A stretch of 64,000 bases of DNA from Anaspis maculata. Its lineage: Eukaryota; Arthropoda; Insecta; Coleoptera; Scraptiidae. The first letter of the stretch is position 1; the number at the start of each line of letters is the position of its first letter. The notes beneath the pieces are model-generated. The model worked only from the letters and a program-made list of their open reading frames with translations. It was not told the DNA's origin and did not search any database. This document shows, in pieces, positions 37,401 to 48,422 of the stretch. Location: assembly GCA_949128115.1 (NCBI GenBank), contig OX421964.1:13850892-13914891 (forward strand), in the 5' to 3' direction. Made by a program: the position numbers and the translations under genes.

Positions 37401-37880
37401 TTACAAAAAAAGATTCACACATGCCAAAGAGTCTTCAAAGATCCTGAGGGCCAAAGATTCTGGACATCTCAAACTCCACAAAATACTGAAAATTGAAGCC
37501 ATTGAAGGCTCAACCAAAAAGTTCAACTCTAGATTGAATCCAGAGGCGCTCAGTTCATCCAGAATATATCGAAAATCCTAAAGGCCAAAGAAGAAAAGAC
37601 TGAGACTAGACTGGCTCCAGAGGCCTGTAAATCTATGAGATATTGAAGATCCTAATGACCAAACAAGACCCAGATATGTCGAAAATCCTCAGGACCGAAA
37701 AGACTCGAAGGTTACAGATATCCAAAATTCTACAAAATTCTAGAAATGAATGACTTAAGAGGCCCAAAAAGTGTGAGACTCTAGACTAGACTCCAGATTC
37801 CAGGGGTCCTGTTAATATAGACGATAGCCAAAATCCTGAAAGCCAAAGAGCACTTAGGAATTCGGATATTTTAGAATTCA
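34420..37880. repeat. Degenerate repeat array with recurring TCCAGAAGATATCGAAGATCC phrase
   Basis: Recurring phrases appear in roughly fixed order: ATCCAGAAGATATCGAAGAT, then CCTGAAGGCCAAAGAAGACC, then CAGAGATTCTGGATATCCC, then CTACAAAATCCTAGAAATTG, then GACTGGCTCCAGAGGCCCTG. A full cycle is about 150 bp and partial units are common. It spans roughly 3.4 kb without coding content. Confidence 0.8.
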
Positions 37881-37929
37881 GTTGCCAAAATTTCGAAAAT
37901 TGTGGGGAATTTCAGCAAGCTGTTTTCTT

Positions 37930-39130
37930 GGGGGAACAAACAAAGAGGCGGAGCTGACTGAGGGTCACTTCACCATCAACCAAGTCAATTGATCAGATAT
38001 CAGCTAATTCTTAATTGGAGGTTGAATTGCAGGGGTACAATAGTTATCAATCATGCCCTGAATTGAGGGATAAATGAAGCTGCAAAGCTGCCTAAATATC
38101 CATCTTAGAAAGAATACTAAGGGACATTAGGTAGACCAGATGCTAGAGTATCAGCAGAAGTGCTCCAAAATGAAGGATAAAACTAAAAGAACGACAGCTC
38201 CGCTACGCCGCTGAGAATCGTTTGTCCTTAACCAAGCTTCGACCCCGTGATATCAGCGAACTTGAAATTGAGGGATAAGCAAAGCTACGACCTGCTGGAG
38301 TATCTATTAAAAGATCTTATCATAATTCATGAGGCGCATGATCAAGCAGATAAGCTATAGTCAGCAAGAAGGGCTTAAAAACGAGGGACAGAAACCAAGC
38401 CCAATTGATCTCAGCGACCTCCATGTTGAGGGATAAGGCTACAAAGTTGTCTAAGTACAATTTCAACATGATTGAAGATGGAAATAACGCAAACACAATA
38501 GGTGCCTTAGGTACCATCAAGCCGCCAAGCGCTCTAATCTCTGAAATGAGGGACAGAGACTCAGCAGCGATAAAGATGGCTAATGGATATTATCAAGCTA
38601 CATTCTGAGGGACAAACGAAGCTGTGAAGTTGCCTGAATATCGGATGACGACCATGTCAAGGCAGGTCAGATGCCTCAATTTCAGCAAAAGTACTGCGGA
38701 ATGAAGCAGTGATGAAGCTGTTTCAAGAATATCAGCTGTATGCTTGGTACATTGCGGAGCAAACAAAGCTGCGAGCTGTCGATATTTCAGAAAATTTCTC
38801 TTCATCCATGTGGAGACAGAACGGATTCTAACTGAGGGACAGAACAGATTCAAACTGAGGGACAGAACAGGTTCAAACTAAGGGACAGAAAAGGAGCAAA
38901 AATGAAGCAACCCGATTAAAATTGGGAAAAGCAGGACCCACACTGAGGGATAAAATAAAAATACCTTATGGAAAGTGGCAAGAACAGAATATATTCTGAG
39001 GCCCAAAACTGACCAACATCAATAAATCCAGTCTATTCAGCTTTTCTGAATATCAACGATTGCTTCAAACTGAGGGACATAAATGAAGCAGGGCTTCAAA
39101 CTGAGGAAGAGGAACGAAGCAGCAATTGAG
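37930..39130. repeat. Degenerate repeat with recurring CTGAGGGACAGAA phrase
   Basis: The phrase ACTGAGGGACAGAACGAAGC and variants recur irregularly, with AAGCTGCGAAGTTGCC and TATCAGC neighbours. At 38820-38890 three short copies are tandem. This is a different family from the preceding array. Confidence 0.6.
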
Positions 39131-40030
39131 CTGCTTGATGGAAATCGGCGAAAGCAAGCCATTTCGAGGAACTGAAACTGCCTTGAAATCGATAAACCTA
39201 CTAAAAATATCGATAAACCTAATCACGATTCATGAGCGGCCGCATCAATAATAATTAGCTGCTTGGCGGTTCGAAGTGAGAAACCCAGAGTCCAAAAATA
39301 GTAATGAATTCATGAAAAATTATTGGAATAATTATTGCGGCTCTTTCTACACACAAAATAATGTACACAAAGCGACCGCTACTTTTTTTTGCCAGAGGTT
39401 TTTAGCAAATTTGCGATATTGCTTGGCGTAACGTATGCAACCAACAATACATCCGAAATTTGAGTACAAACACTGAAAAGCTCGCCCCTTTGCTGGCCGC
39501 AGGCACCATTATCGTCAATCAATAATCAAACAAGAGCGCAATATCTACACTGGTGTGGGAAAAGCATTGAATAAAAATCAGTAATTCATATTCAAACACA
39601 TGAATCCTTCAAGCTTACTAAGCAAATAATATAAAATGGGCAATCCCCCTCGATTTCATTACGACAAGTTCCCTGTTATCATTCTTTTCTGCCATGTCCG
39701 ATATACTGGCTAGCCCGGCGCGTCGTGACAATTCCACGTCTCGTTTAATGAGGGCGCCACCGGCCGTTGCCACTCGCAGAATTACAGAAATCTACATTTC
39801 GCTATCTCTCAAGTAGTGGGCACCGAAGTGTGAAAACTTGATCGTACTTGAGCTGAGCAAACTATAGCATGATTTTGATTGATCTGAAGCGAATACAAGA
39901 ACGGTTTAGCTTTAGTTTTGGATTTCAAATTCAGCTTTAGATTTACATTTCAAGTTTCAGGTTCAGATTCCAGTTTCAAATTTGAGAAGTCTTAGATTAA
40001 AATTTTGATTTGATTGGAAGAAAGACTTAC
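39131..40030. other. Unassigned intronic stretch
   Basis: Mostly AT-rich unique sequence, with a GC-rich patch at 39690-39780 that has no open frame worth calling. By position it would be intron downstream of the exon at 40031-40164. Confidence 0.4.
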
Positions 40031-40164
40031 CCCTCTTGCGTCCCTGAACAATATGGCGGCGTGGTGGGGGTCCAAAAACGCATCGGACGCCCGGTGAGGT
40101 AGAATCGTGCCCAAGGACTGCCGCCGCCTTTCCGGATCCAGAGATTTCTGCCTCAAATGTGCTC
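40031..40164 (-). CDS. SNF4Agamma: AMPK gamma subunit-like gene, internal coding exon (134 nt)
   Basis: On the minus strand an acceptor (pyrimidine-rich then CACAG, at 40165-40166) precedes an exon that ends at a strong donor, GGG|GTAAGT (GT at 40030-40029). Entered in phase 1, the exon translates without a stop to a peptide containing QKSLDPERRRQS and DAFLDPHHAAILFRDARG. The latter resembles the segment just upstream of the CBS region in insect AMPK-gamma long isoforms. The subunit senses AMP/ATP for the AMPK heterotrimer. It exits in phase 0. The incoming phase matches the donor of the split exon at 46033. The CBS domains themselves are not in the window. Family identity comes from recall and should be searched. 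Confidence 0.7.
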
Positions 40165-41640
40165 CTGTGGGATATAAAAATAAATTATCAAAAACGTGAA
40201 TATAACGGTTCCACCTATCTAGCTAAAACCACGCTTTTTATTTTCTTCCATTTCTTCCCTAGAATTATTGTTTCTTTTTTCAATTCTTTTCAACTACAAT
40301 TTTCATTTCTTTTCCACAATAATTTTTCAGTAGCTACGTATCAGCTTGAAGCTACTCATACCTTGATAATAGTATCCTAAAGGGTGCATGTCTTCGCGCT
40401 ATTTATTCCGTAAGAGCAAACTACATATGACAGCACACGCAAGGTCTCAGTAAATAACACGTAAGAAATCAAGGATAAAATGGTAATAATTTCACAAAAC
40501 ACTATGCCGAACCGAGCACACACGAATTTTTAATACAATATCTGGGTGGTATATACGTTTGTGCGATGGAGATAAAATACTTATCGCGAAAGTGGAAATG
40601 GGCGAGAGAGAAGTGAACATTGTACACTTTGTTATAGACAATGAGTTTGGATTGATGCGATAATATTTACTCTAAATTTCGTTTTGTAATTGTGCAAGCA
40701 AACACTGTCGGCTGCAGCCTATCAGATAAGGGCCCCATTCAAAATGTTCCAAATTCTAGAGATAAAAACAAACAAAACGGCATGTGACGAAAGAGCGAAA
40801 CTACCACCCTTAATTCCAGATCTGAAAGGAACGTACTCACACATGGAAACAGGATTGGAAACGCAAATAACACGGTGTGTGCGAGAATTGGCAATAAATA
40901 TAAAGCCATCCACCGGAAGTCGGGCATCTACGTTATTTAGCTGATAAACCATTGAGGTTCACTCTACCAGAAATGTTCCACTCAAAATCTAATTTGCTCG
41001 ACAATTTATTGTGTCGCGCTTGTTCCATATGCCAGACGCTCAGCTTTTTTTTTTAGTTCAATAATTATGTTTATTATTCCATTTTATTAGTTCATGTTTA
41101 TTCCATTCTATTTATAAAACCTTCAAAAGAAAAGGTGCAAGTGTGATTTGCACACAAGTGATAAATAAAATAACATAAACACGTCTCTTAGAATGCCGAA
41201 TATAATAAATTGGTCTTGCTCTAGCTTTTATGCTACTCTTGGAGCTTACTGACCCAGTAAATGGGTGATTCCATGTTACTGCCCGCCCCGAGGTTACATG
41301 GTGGAACAGCAAAGCGTACAAGCTCAGCTGAATTCCGCCTCGTTGAAGAAGAGATTTGTTGCTTTATTTATTATTATTTATTGATGCTATTTCACTTCTG
41401 CCTTTGCTATTGAGAGCATCAATAATAAGGATTTTTTACCATTCATCTACTCGCAGACTGCGTTTCTGATGCGACTGCAGAAGTTAAATAGTAAGTAGAA
41501 GAATCGGCATCCAGGGCCATTCTTAGAAATATGAAATTTCAATTTGGCTAGTGATTTCCATGGAAAGAAATATCCGATGGATATTTGATTTTAGAACTTT
41601 ACCAAAACTTTGGAAATTATAGGTTGTCTGAAAATTTCGA
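40165..41640. other. Unassigned intronic stretch
   Basis: AT-rich, mostly unique sequence upstream (in gene direction) of the exon ending at 40164. Short frames only. There is a T-rich patch near 41045-41110. I see no RNA gene or array. Confidence 0.4.
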
Positions 41641-41670
41641 AATTCAAATAGCAGAATGCGCATTTTCTTT

Positions 41671-41726
41671 TCAGATCAGGTAAGATCAGGTCAGGTAAGG
41701 TCAGGTCCGGTCAGATCTGGTCAGGA
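41671..41726. repeat. Second short TCAGG-like simple repeat
   Basis: A run of TCAGG, GATCAGG and TCCGG variants that resembles the tract at 33411-33475 but is more degenerate. Confidence 0.55.
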
Positions 41727-41739
41727 CTATGTTTCTTGA

Positions 41740-44700
41740 GAGGCAAAGTTCCTCCAGCGCTCCTGCGAGTTTTACCTCAAAATTCCTTGGGATTGCCCTA
41801 GAATATTCAGTTCATATCGAAGTCCTCTTGTGCAAAAGGGACCCTGAATTCCACCAAAGTTCCTCACTTCTAGAATACTTAGATTCCATCGAAGCCCTCG
41901 AACTTGTGCAATTTTCCGACCGAGTTTCTTCAGACTTACCCTGTATTCCACCAGAGCTCCTACGTCTTTTTCCACCAGAATTCTTTGGAAGTTACCCTGG
42001 AATATTTAATAACTATTGAAGTCCTCGAGCTTGTTGCAAATTATTTCATTTTTGCTATTACGCACCCTAAACGCCCTAGCTGAGCTCCTTTAGTGTCACA
42101 GTACGAGTTTTTCCAGAGCTACTGTATTACTGTACTGTAATTCAACCCGGGTTTCTTCGGCAAATTTTCCCCGAATTTCTTGGAATTTCTTCAGAATATT
42201 CAGTTGCTAATTGCTACTGAGGTCTTCTGATTTTCACAAGGAAGATTCCCCTCGATAGAATCCGCTTTTGAGGGCTTCTTTGGAGATGTAAGGGACCTTC
42301 AAGGAATTCGAGAAGAACTAGGAGGAGTTTTGTTGAAATTCAGGTCAACTTCAACTTACAGGGACTAAGACCTCATCAGGGCACCTCCAGGAAACTCAGT
42401 AGTAGAGAATGACCTTTTTATGCAAGTTAGGGAGCTCCAACAGAAAATGAATATTCTGGGGAAACTTGCAGGAGTTGATGGAATTTGGGCTAACTCTAAA
42501 GAAGCTGGAAGAAATTGTAAACAAAGTCAGCACGGGAGCTGCAGGGAGTTTTATCGCAAAAATGGCCTCTTTCACTCACATTCGAGGACTTCAATGAGAA
42601 GTAAATATTCAAAGTGAACTCCTAGAAATTCTGGATCAAACTTGCTGGAGTTCTGATGGAATTCCAACTCTGTAGAAACCCGAAGTAACTCTGAGGGAGC
42701 TCAAATTCAAATTCAAATTCAAATTCATTTATTTTCTCAACCAACCAGGTTTTTCAATCGTCAACAATAATACAAGATAAAATCAGTAAAAAAATGCAAC
42801 AAACAATGCAATTACACACAATTGAGTAAAAAACTGACAAAAAAGAGACAGAATACACATTTTATACAATAAAATAATTAAAATCGACCTTGATGACCGA
42901 GCTCAAAATCATCTAAAGTGAAACCGTACTGGTCATATTCCTGGATAGAGTAAAATGCTTTCTTCAGGAGCATGGACTTTACAACCGTTTTAAATTTAGG
43001 TAAGGACAAATGCACTATTTCTAGTGGTAACTTATTAATGAGCTCAGCAGGGGAACATCGGGGAACTCATCAAGTACAAAAAAAAAGATCTTTTTTGTGA
43101 AATAAAAAGGGTCTCAATGGAAACTGGATATTCTAGGAAGACTCCGAGGAATTCGAGGAAAACTAGGAGAAGCTGGGTGGCTCCGGGGAGCTAAATCGCA
43201 AAAATTAGTTCTTTTACACAAGTTTGGGGACTTAAATGGAGAGTTGAATATTCCATAAGGAACTCCGAGGAATTCTCCATGAAATACGAAAAGCTCTTGA
43301 GGAATTCGAGGTAGTTCTTATGGGAACCGGAGGAATTCTGAGGAAGTTTAGCCAGGGGAACTCCGGGAAACCTCGTCGCAAAAATGACCTCTTTTGCAAC
43401 TTGTTGCAATAGGAACTGAATATTTTGGGTCTCACTGGAGAATAGTGAATTTTCTACGGGTCTTCCAAGAATTCGGAGAAAACGAGGAGAAGCTGGGGGG
43501 GCTCCGGGGAACTAAAGCGCAAAAAATTATTTGTTTTGCGCAAGTTCGAGGACTTCGAAGGAAACTTGAATATTCCATGGGGAACTCCGAGGAATTCTGG
43601 ACAAAACTCGAAACGCTCTCGAGGAATTTGAGGTAGTTCTTATGGAAACCAGAGGAATTTTGAGGAAGCTTAGCTGGGAAACTCGGGAAAACTTCGTCGC
43701 AAAAATGACCTCTTTTGCAACAAGCTTGAGGATTTCAATGGAAACTGAATATTTTAAGTCTCAATGGAGAAGGGTGAATTTTCTAGGGGAAGTCCAAAGA
43801 ATTCGGGGAAAACGAGAAGAGGCTGGGTGGCTCCGGCAAACTAAATCACAAAAATTATTCTTTTTACACAAGTTGGAGGACTTCAAAGGAAACTTGAATA
43901 TTCTATGGGGAACCCCGAGGAATTCTGCATGACACTCGAAAAGCTATTGAGGAACTCCAGCTAATTCTTATGGAGACCGGAGGAATTCTAAGAAAGCTTG
44001 GCTGGGAAACTCCGGGAAATTCCATCACAAAAATGACCTCTTCTGCAACCAGTCTGGGGTTTTCAATGGAAACTGAATATTCTGGGTCTCAATGGAGACT
44101 GAGTATTCTAGGGGGACTCCGAGGAATTCTGGGAAAACGAGCTGGGTGGGGTGGCTCCGGTGAACTAAATCGCAAAAATTATTTCTTTTACACAAGTTCG
44201 AGAACTTCGAAGGAAACTTGAATATTCTATGGGGAACTCCGAGGTATTCTGCATAAAACCCGAAAAGCTCTTGCGAAATTCGAGGTAGGTAGTTCTTCCG
44301 GAGGAATTCTGAGGAAGCTTAGCTGGGAAACTCCAGGAAACTTCGTCGCAAAAATGACCTCTTTTGCAGCAAGTCTGAGGATTTCAATGGAAATTGAATA
44401 TTTTGTGTCTCAATGGAGGCTGGATAGGTCTCAATGAATTTTCAATTTTCAAGGGGAACTCGCAGGAGCTCTGGTAGAATTCAGGCCTACTCTGAAGAAA
44501 CTCGAAAAAATTATGAAAAAATCAGCAAAGGAAGACCACCTCCAGAAAACTTGATCGCAAAAATGCTTCTTTTGCACACATTCGAGGACTTCAATGAAAA
44601 ATAGATACTCTAAGGTATGTCCAAGGCATTCTGGGGAAAACTTGGGCGGAGCTCTGATGGAATTCAGGGTGGCTCTGTAGAAACTTGAAGTCACTCTGAA

Positions 44701-45260
44701 GGAGCTCAGCAGGGAGACTTCTGGGGACTCAGAAATGATCTCTTTTGTGCAATTGGAAGGACTTCAACGGAAACTGAATACCTATGCTAGGAAAACTCTG
44801 AAGAATTCAAAAAAAAACTAGGGGAAGTGCTGTAGACAACAGTAAAAGACTTAGCAGGGGGATCTTCGGGAGACTTAATCGCATAATTGACCTCTCTTGT
44901 ACAAGTCTGAGGACTCCAGTTGAAAGAAATGAAACATTCTAGCGGAACTCCGAAGAACTGTGGAAAAAGCTCTCTACACTTCTACAGCTCAGGTGGGATT
45001 CCAGGGAGCCCAGCAAAATTCCAAGCGATTCCGAAGGAATTCAGCAGGGAAAATGTAGAAAACTCAATGGCAACAATGACCTCTTTTGCTTGAGGACTTG
45101 GATGGAAACCAAATATTCTGGGGAACCTCCAAGAAATCCGAAAAAAGGAACTCAGGGCTTTCTGGAAGAAGCTTCTAAGGGCTTTTCTGAAGAAGCTTGA
45201 TGAAACTGTGGAAGAAACTCAGCAGAAGAGCTCCGGGAAACTAATTCGCAAAAAGGACCT
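41740..45260. repeat. Satellite with ~325-bp higher-order unit made of two ~165-bp halves
   Basis: The landmark TTCTTATGG.(A)CCGGAGGAATTCTGAGG occurs near 43315, 43638, 43968 and 44296, a period of 323-330 bp. Inside each unit two related halves share GGAACTCCGAGGAATTC, AATCGCAAAAATTA, CACAAGTT.GAGGACTTC and AAACTGAATATTCT. Outer parts (41740-42690 and 44450-45260) hold more diverged units, some with EcoRI-like GAATTC cores. A non-LTR fragment interrupts it. Confidence 0.8.
42703..43039 (-). mobile_element. 5'-truncated non-LTR retrotransposon, 337 bp
   Basis: Read on the minus strand, the fragment starts inside the C-terminal tail of a reverse transcriptase ORF (INKLPLEIV, then KSMLLKKAFYSIQEYDQ) and runs to a stop. 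It then has a short AT-rich 3' UTR and ends in four or five TTTGAAT-type tail repeats. GAGCTC flanks it at 42697-42702 and 43040-43045, a likely target duplication. The flanking satellite unit reads GGAGCTCAGCAGGG without interruption in other copies, which supports the insertion. It is dead on arrival. Confidence 0.8.
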
Positions 45261-45389
45261 CTTTTGTACAAATTTTCCAGCGGTTTACTCCTTGGATTCT
45301 ACTGACCTATTTTTCCAGTCGCATCAGAAGCCGCTTATTACTTCACCGCCACGAGGTTCCTGGTAAATTTTGCACGGTGAACATCCTAT

Positions 45390-45990
45390 GTAGCTCTACA
45401 AACATGCTCAATTGGATTCAGATCAGGTGAGTTCGCAGGCTACCATCCTAGTGGTAACTTCCTCAAAGGCATAACTCGGCAATTATTTCCTTGTGCGGCG
45501 GAGCAATCGTCCAAAAAAACAAGTTTTGTGTCTCTGATCCGCTCACGCTTCCGTCAATCTATAATGCGTTTCCAAGTGTTTTCTTTTTTAATTTCAAAAA
45601 AATTGGGGACTTCCAGTTTTTTTCCAACTAAAACTGGCCATTCGATTGTCAACAGGAATGGCAAATCGGCTGTCCAAATACCTCCTTATGAGAGGGCTCA
45701 TTGGGAAGCCTACTACGAGCTAAAGCTGGACAGTATTCCTGTGGACTTCTTTTTACTCAGTGAGCCAGAATGGAGGTTACTAACTCGCTGGTAGACAAGC
45801 AGCTAAGACGGTTTTGTTAAACGAACGCTTCATTGTTACAGATTTCCTCACGATAGCCATAAAAAGCACTAGAGCAACTGGGTTTAGAACGTAGCCTGCG
45901 AGATCACCCGATCTGAATCCAATTGAACTCTCGAGCCACATTTCTAGACAGGCCTACACGAGAGCTTCAGAGCCGTGCATCAAAACTAGA
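45390..45990. pseudogene. Tc1/mariner transposase relics, two pieces in opposite orientation
   Basis: On the minus strand at about 45395-45520, and on the plus strand at about 45890-45990, frames contain SPDLNPIE, the catalytic-glutamate signature of Tc1-like DDE transposases. The minus copy also has an upstream LDDCSA segment. Both copies carry the same in-frame TAG just before PA(N/R)SPDLNPIE, so both descend from one already mutated copy. Intervening sequence (45530-45880) has frames but no clear transposase motif. No functional protein can be made. The relic abuts the donor of the host exon at 46033. Confidence 0.75.
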
Positions 45991-46032
45991 GGCACTGCGT
46001 ATCTGGTCTGGGAGCCTGACCACTCGACCTAC

Positions 46033-46316
46033 CCTCCTTCAAAATCGTCTCGTATATCCTATAAGTGGACTCGCAATCGCTGGGCACCCTCCTGTACATG
46101 GTGCTGTCCAGAGACTTGCTCCTGTTCCGGAAATCCTCCTTGGCCCTCTGCTTGCCCGTCGAATCTTCGCAAGAGCTCCTCCGCGCGGAGCTCCCGCTGC
46201 TGTCGCCGCTTTTCCACACTTTTTTGCCGAAGTGCTTGATCAGTTCCTGTATGGAATGATGGTGGTGGTTGTGGTGGTGGTTGCTGCGATGCAACGCGTT
46301 CGACCTGTTCGGACTG
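46033..46316 (-). CDS. SNF4Agamma: AMPK gamma-like 5' coding exon, 3' portion (after the transposon)
   Basis: This is the downstream part of the exon whose upstream part lies at 57709-58091. It encodes a His-rich run, then SIQELIKHFGKKV, a Ser/Arg-rich stretch (RRSSCED) and YRIYETILKEG. It ends in phase 1 at a donor GG|GTAGGT (GT at 46032-46031). Summing 383 nt before the element (one copy of the duplication kept) and 284 nt after gives 222 codons plus one base. Thus the original frame was continuous and the phase matches the next exon at 40164. YETILKEG followed by AHLRQ resembles insect AMPK-gamma N-terminal extensions, by recall. Confidence 0.72.
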
Positions 46317-46322
46317 GAAGAG
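46317..46322. repeat. Target-site duplication GAAGAG, left copy
   Basis: Six bases immediately left of the PolB element match those immediately right of it (57709-57714). Six is the duplication length described for Maverick/Polinton integration. Confidence 0.9.
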
Positions 46323-46364
46323 AGTAGAGAGAGAAGAGGGCGACTGAATCAAGTTTCATTACAT

Positions 46365-46402
46365 GTAATTACAGAGGAGGTAATTACAGAGGAGGTAATT
46401 AC
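46365..46402. repeat. Subterminal 15-bp direct repeats
   Basis: Two and a half copies of GTAATTACAGAGGAG lie about 40 bp from the tip, mirrored at the right end (about 57629-57666). The GTAATTAC core is palindromic. Subterminal repeats like these often bind the recombinase or replication proteins; here that is an inference. Confidence 0.7.
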
Positions 46403-46964
46403 GACGTCGCTAATTAGACCGGTCCTACCGCTCTACAGTACACTCTTTAGGGTACGACGCCGGGTGCTATAGAGACGTGATATGGGTCAGGATCCTGAAA
46501 CCGAGCTCATTAATTATTGAGGTAATTACTAGAGAGGTAATAACACCGCGAGAGTATGTGCATACCAGCTTTACCTGTGCGAGCTTGAACCCGCGGTTTA
46601 CCTCGACCGTCGCTTTAGTCCTCCTCCTCCTCTTCATGCCTACCGCTGCAGGTGCAAAGCAGAACAGTGGCAGGTGCATGTGCCATCGTGTCTTCTCAGT
46701 CGAACCTCCTCCGACACCGTTTGCGCTATATTGGTAAGAGCGAGATGAAGCGCGGCCATCCTCTTAACACAGCTCGACCAAGCGCACAGCGGTAGGTCTT
46801 CTCTTCTCGCGCTCGGTATTACCTGCTCCGCATGACCCAAAACCGCCGGATCGTGTTTTATGGCTGCTTCCAATCGAACATGCGAAGGAGTCGGAAAGGT
46901 AGGTCCTTCGCAAGGTCCTGATGGTCGGAGGTCCTTGCACATATTGGGGGCATGAGCGCTGCAT

Positions 46965-46966
<2 letters not shown>

Positions 46967-47037
<71 letters not shown>
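46967..47037. repeat. (GA)n microsatellite in the left terminal repeat
   Basis: An uninterrupted GA dinucleotide tract of 71 bp. The mirrored CT tract in the right repeat is 93 bp (56972-57064). It is the main difference in the outer part of the terminal repeats. Confidence 0.95.
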
Positions 47038-47039
<2 letters not shown>

Positions 47040-48422
47040 ATTTCGCTCCCCATCTCTGTCTATCATCCTATGCGCTGGCGGTCCAGCCAAACGCAGGTGT
47101 TTATGCATCGGTGAAATCGGTGTACGGTTTCATTTATCGACGCTCACAACATGGGAACGAAGGGATGCACGGCGCTTTAAAAAAATCAATGAGAGGAGGT
47201 ACCTAATTTTTCCATATGACCGCTACGTCGCAATGTTTTAATCATAGCAAGGAGGGAGAATATGAAATAGATATGGAAGCAGAGGTGAGGCGCACAACGT
47301 TTTAAAAAAATTAGATGAGGTACCTAATTTTTCTGAGATGAGATATCTAATTTTTCTATATGCTCGCTACGTCGGAATGTATTAACCAAAACAAGTCGAC
47401 ATGCTCTGGACAGATGAACCGATACATAGCTAACTGTTGTACTAATCATCATGATGTTTTTGATGGTAGGGGGTAATAGATACCTCGGTACATCATCTAG
47501 ATGTGTTTTAACCCAGTGATTTCGAGATAGCTAAATTAGTTTCGCATGACTAGGTACGGCCATTTCTACCTTCTTCACAATTCAAAAATTCAAATATTCA
47601 AATCCAGTATCAGCATGATATCCCCTGCCAGAGGGTGGAGGGTAGGGAGCGGCGGGTGGCAACCGGGATTGTTCGATAAGGTGAACGAAACTGATGGTTA
47701 GATATTACTCGTTTATGGTTTTGTAAATCGCCTAATTAAAGACCTTTTCTCGCAAGAGGATCGTGGGACATGGCCACTACCCACCTGCCTCCGAGCTATG
47801 CAGAGCGGCCGCATATACATGCCCGAATTATTAAGGGTCTTATAAAACGCAGTCTATCGCTGCAAGTGTTTTCGTCGAGTTTCTAAGGGTATCTGTGATG
47901 CAAGACCAGCCCTCCCTAACATCGTTTCCATGCTCCAGCATTCCTGCATATGAATCTCCGAATCAGGAAATTTTTATTGCTAGAGGACCGTGGGACTTAA
48001 TTAAAACCTACCTGACCGTTCGATGTGCCAGAGGCGGTCAGGACGTCGGAGAAAAAAAACCATTCTCCGACGTTAGCTGCCAGGCCACGAAGGAAATAAT
48101 TTTTATCTTCGCGGGGGGCTGAAGGGTTGGACTCAGTAACACGGCGACCAATCGGGTTTAATCATACCCCTTTCTCTCGATATGCATATGGGAAAAACAT
48201 CGTCCAGCAGACGTTCGTGATCTAGCAGGCGATCGGACCCCAACCAATCAGGTAATTTTTCCCAAATTTCATGCATAGAAGGGATGGAGCGACTCGTCTG
48301 AAGGGTTAATCCGGAAATTTCATATAGCTAGTTTTCTACCGTACTCGCGTCAGTAAAGTTCGGCTCTGAAATCCTCCCGGCTAAATTTTTTTGCTAGTGA
48401 GTATCTTACATTTTAAAAAATA

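Larger units (their letters stand above)
46323..48210. repeat. Left inverted terminal repeat
   Basis: Matches the reverse complement of 55976-57708. From 46323 to about 47610 the two copies read the same except for the length of the GA tract. Further in, substitutions accumulate, and this copy carries about 185 bp (roughly 47750-47935) absent from the right copy. Weak similarity fades near 48330. Frames within it, such as 46477-46737 with a signal-peptide-like hydrophobic stretch, occur identically in both repeats and cannot be supported as genes. Confidence 0.9.

Noticed and set aside
42420..44221. Several 65-96-codon frames in the ~325-bp satellite
   Set aside because: They recur with the repeat unit and drift in and out of frame. 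One stretch is interrupted by the non-LTR insertion.
46477..47108. Open frames in the left terminal repeat, including one with a signal-peptide-like stretch and Ser-Leu or Arg-Glu dipeptide runs
   Set aside because: They are duplicated in the right terminal repeat, the dipeptide runs come from the GA/CT microsatellite, and no frame has splice or codon evidence.
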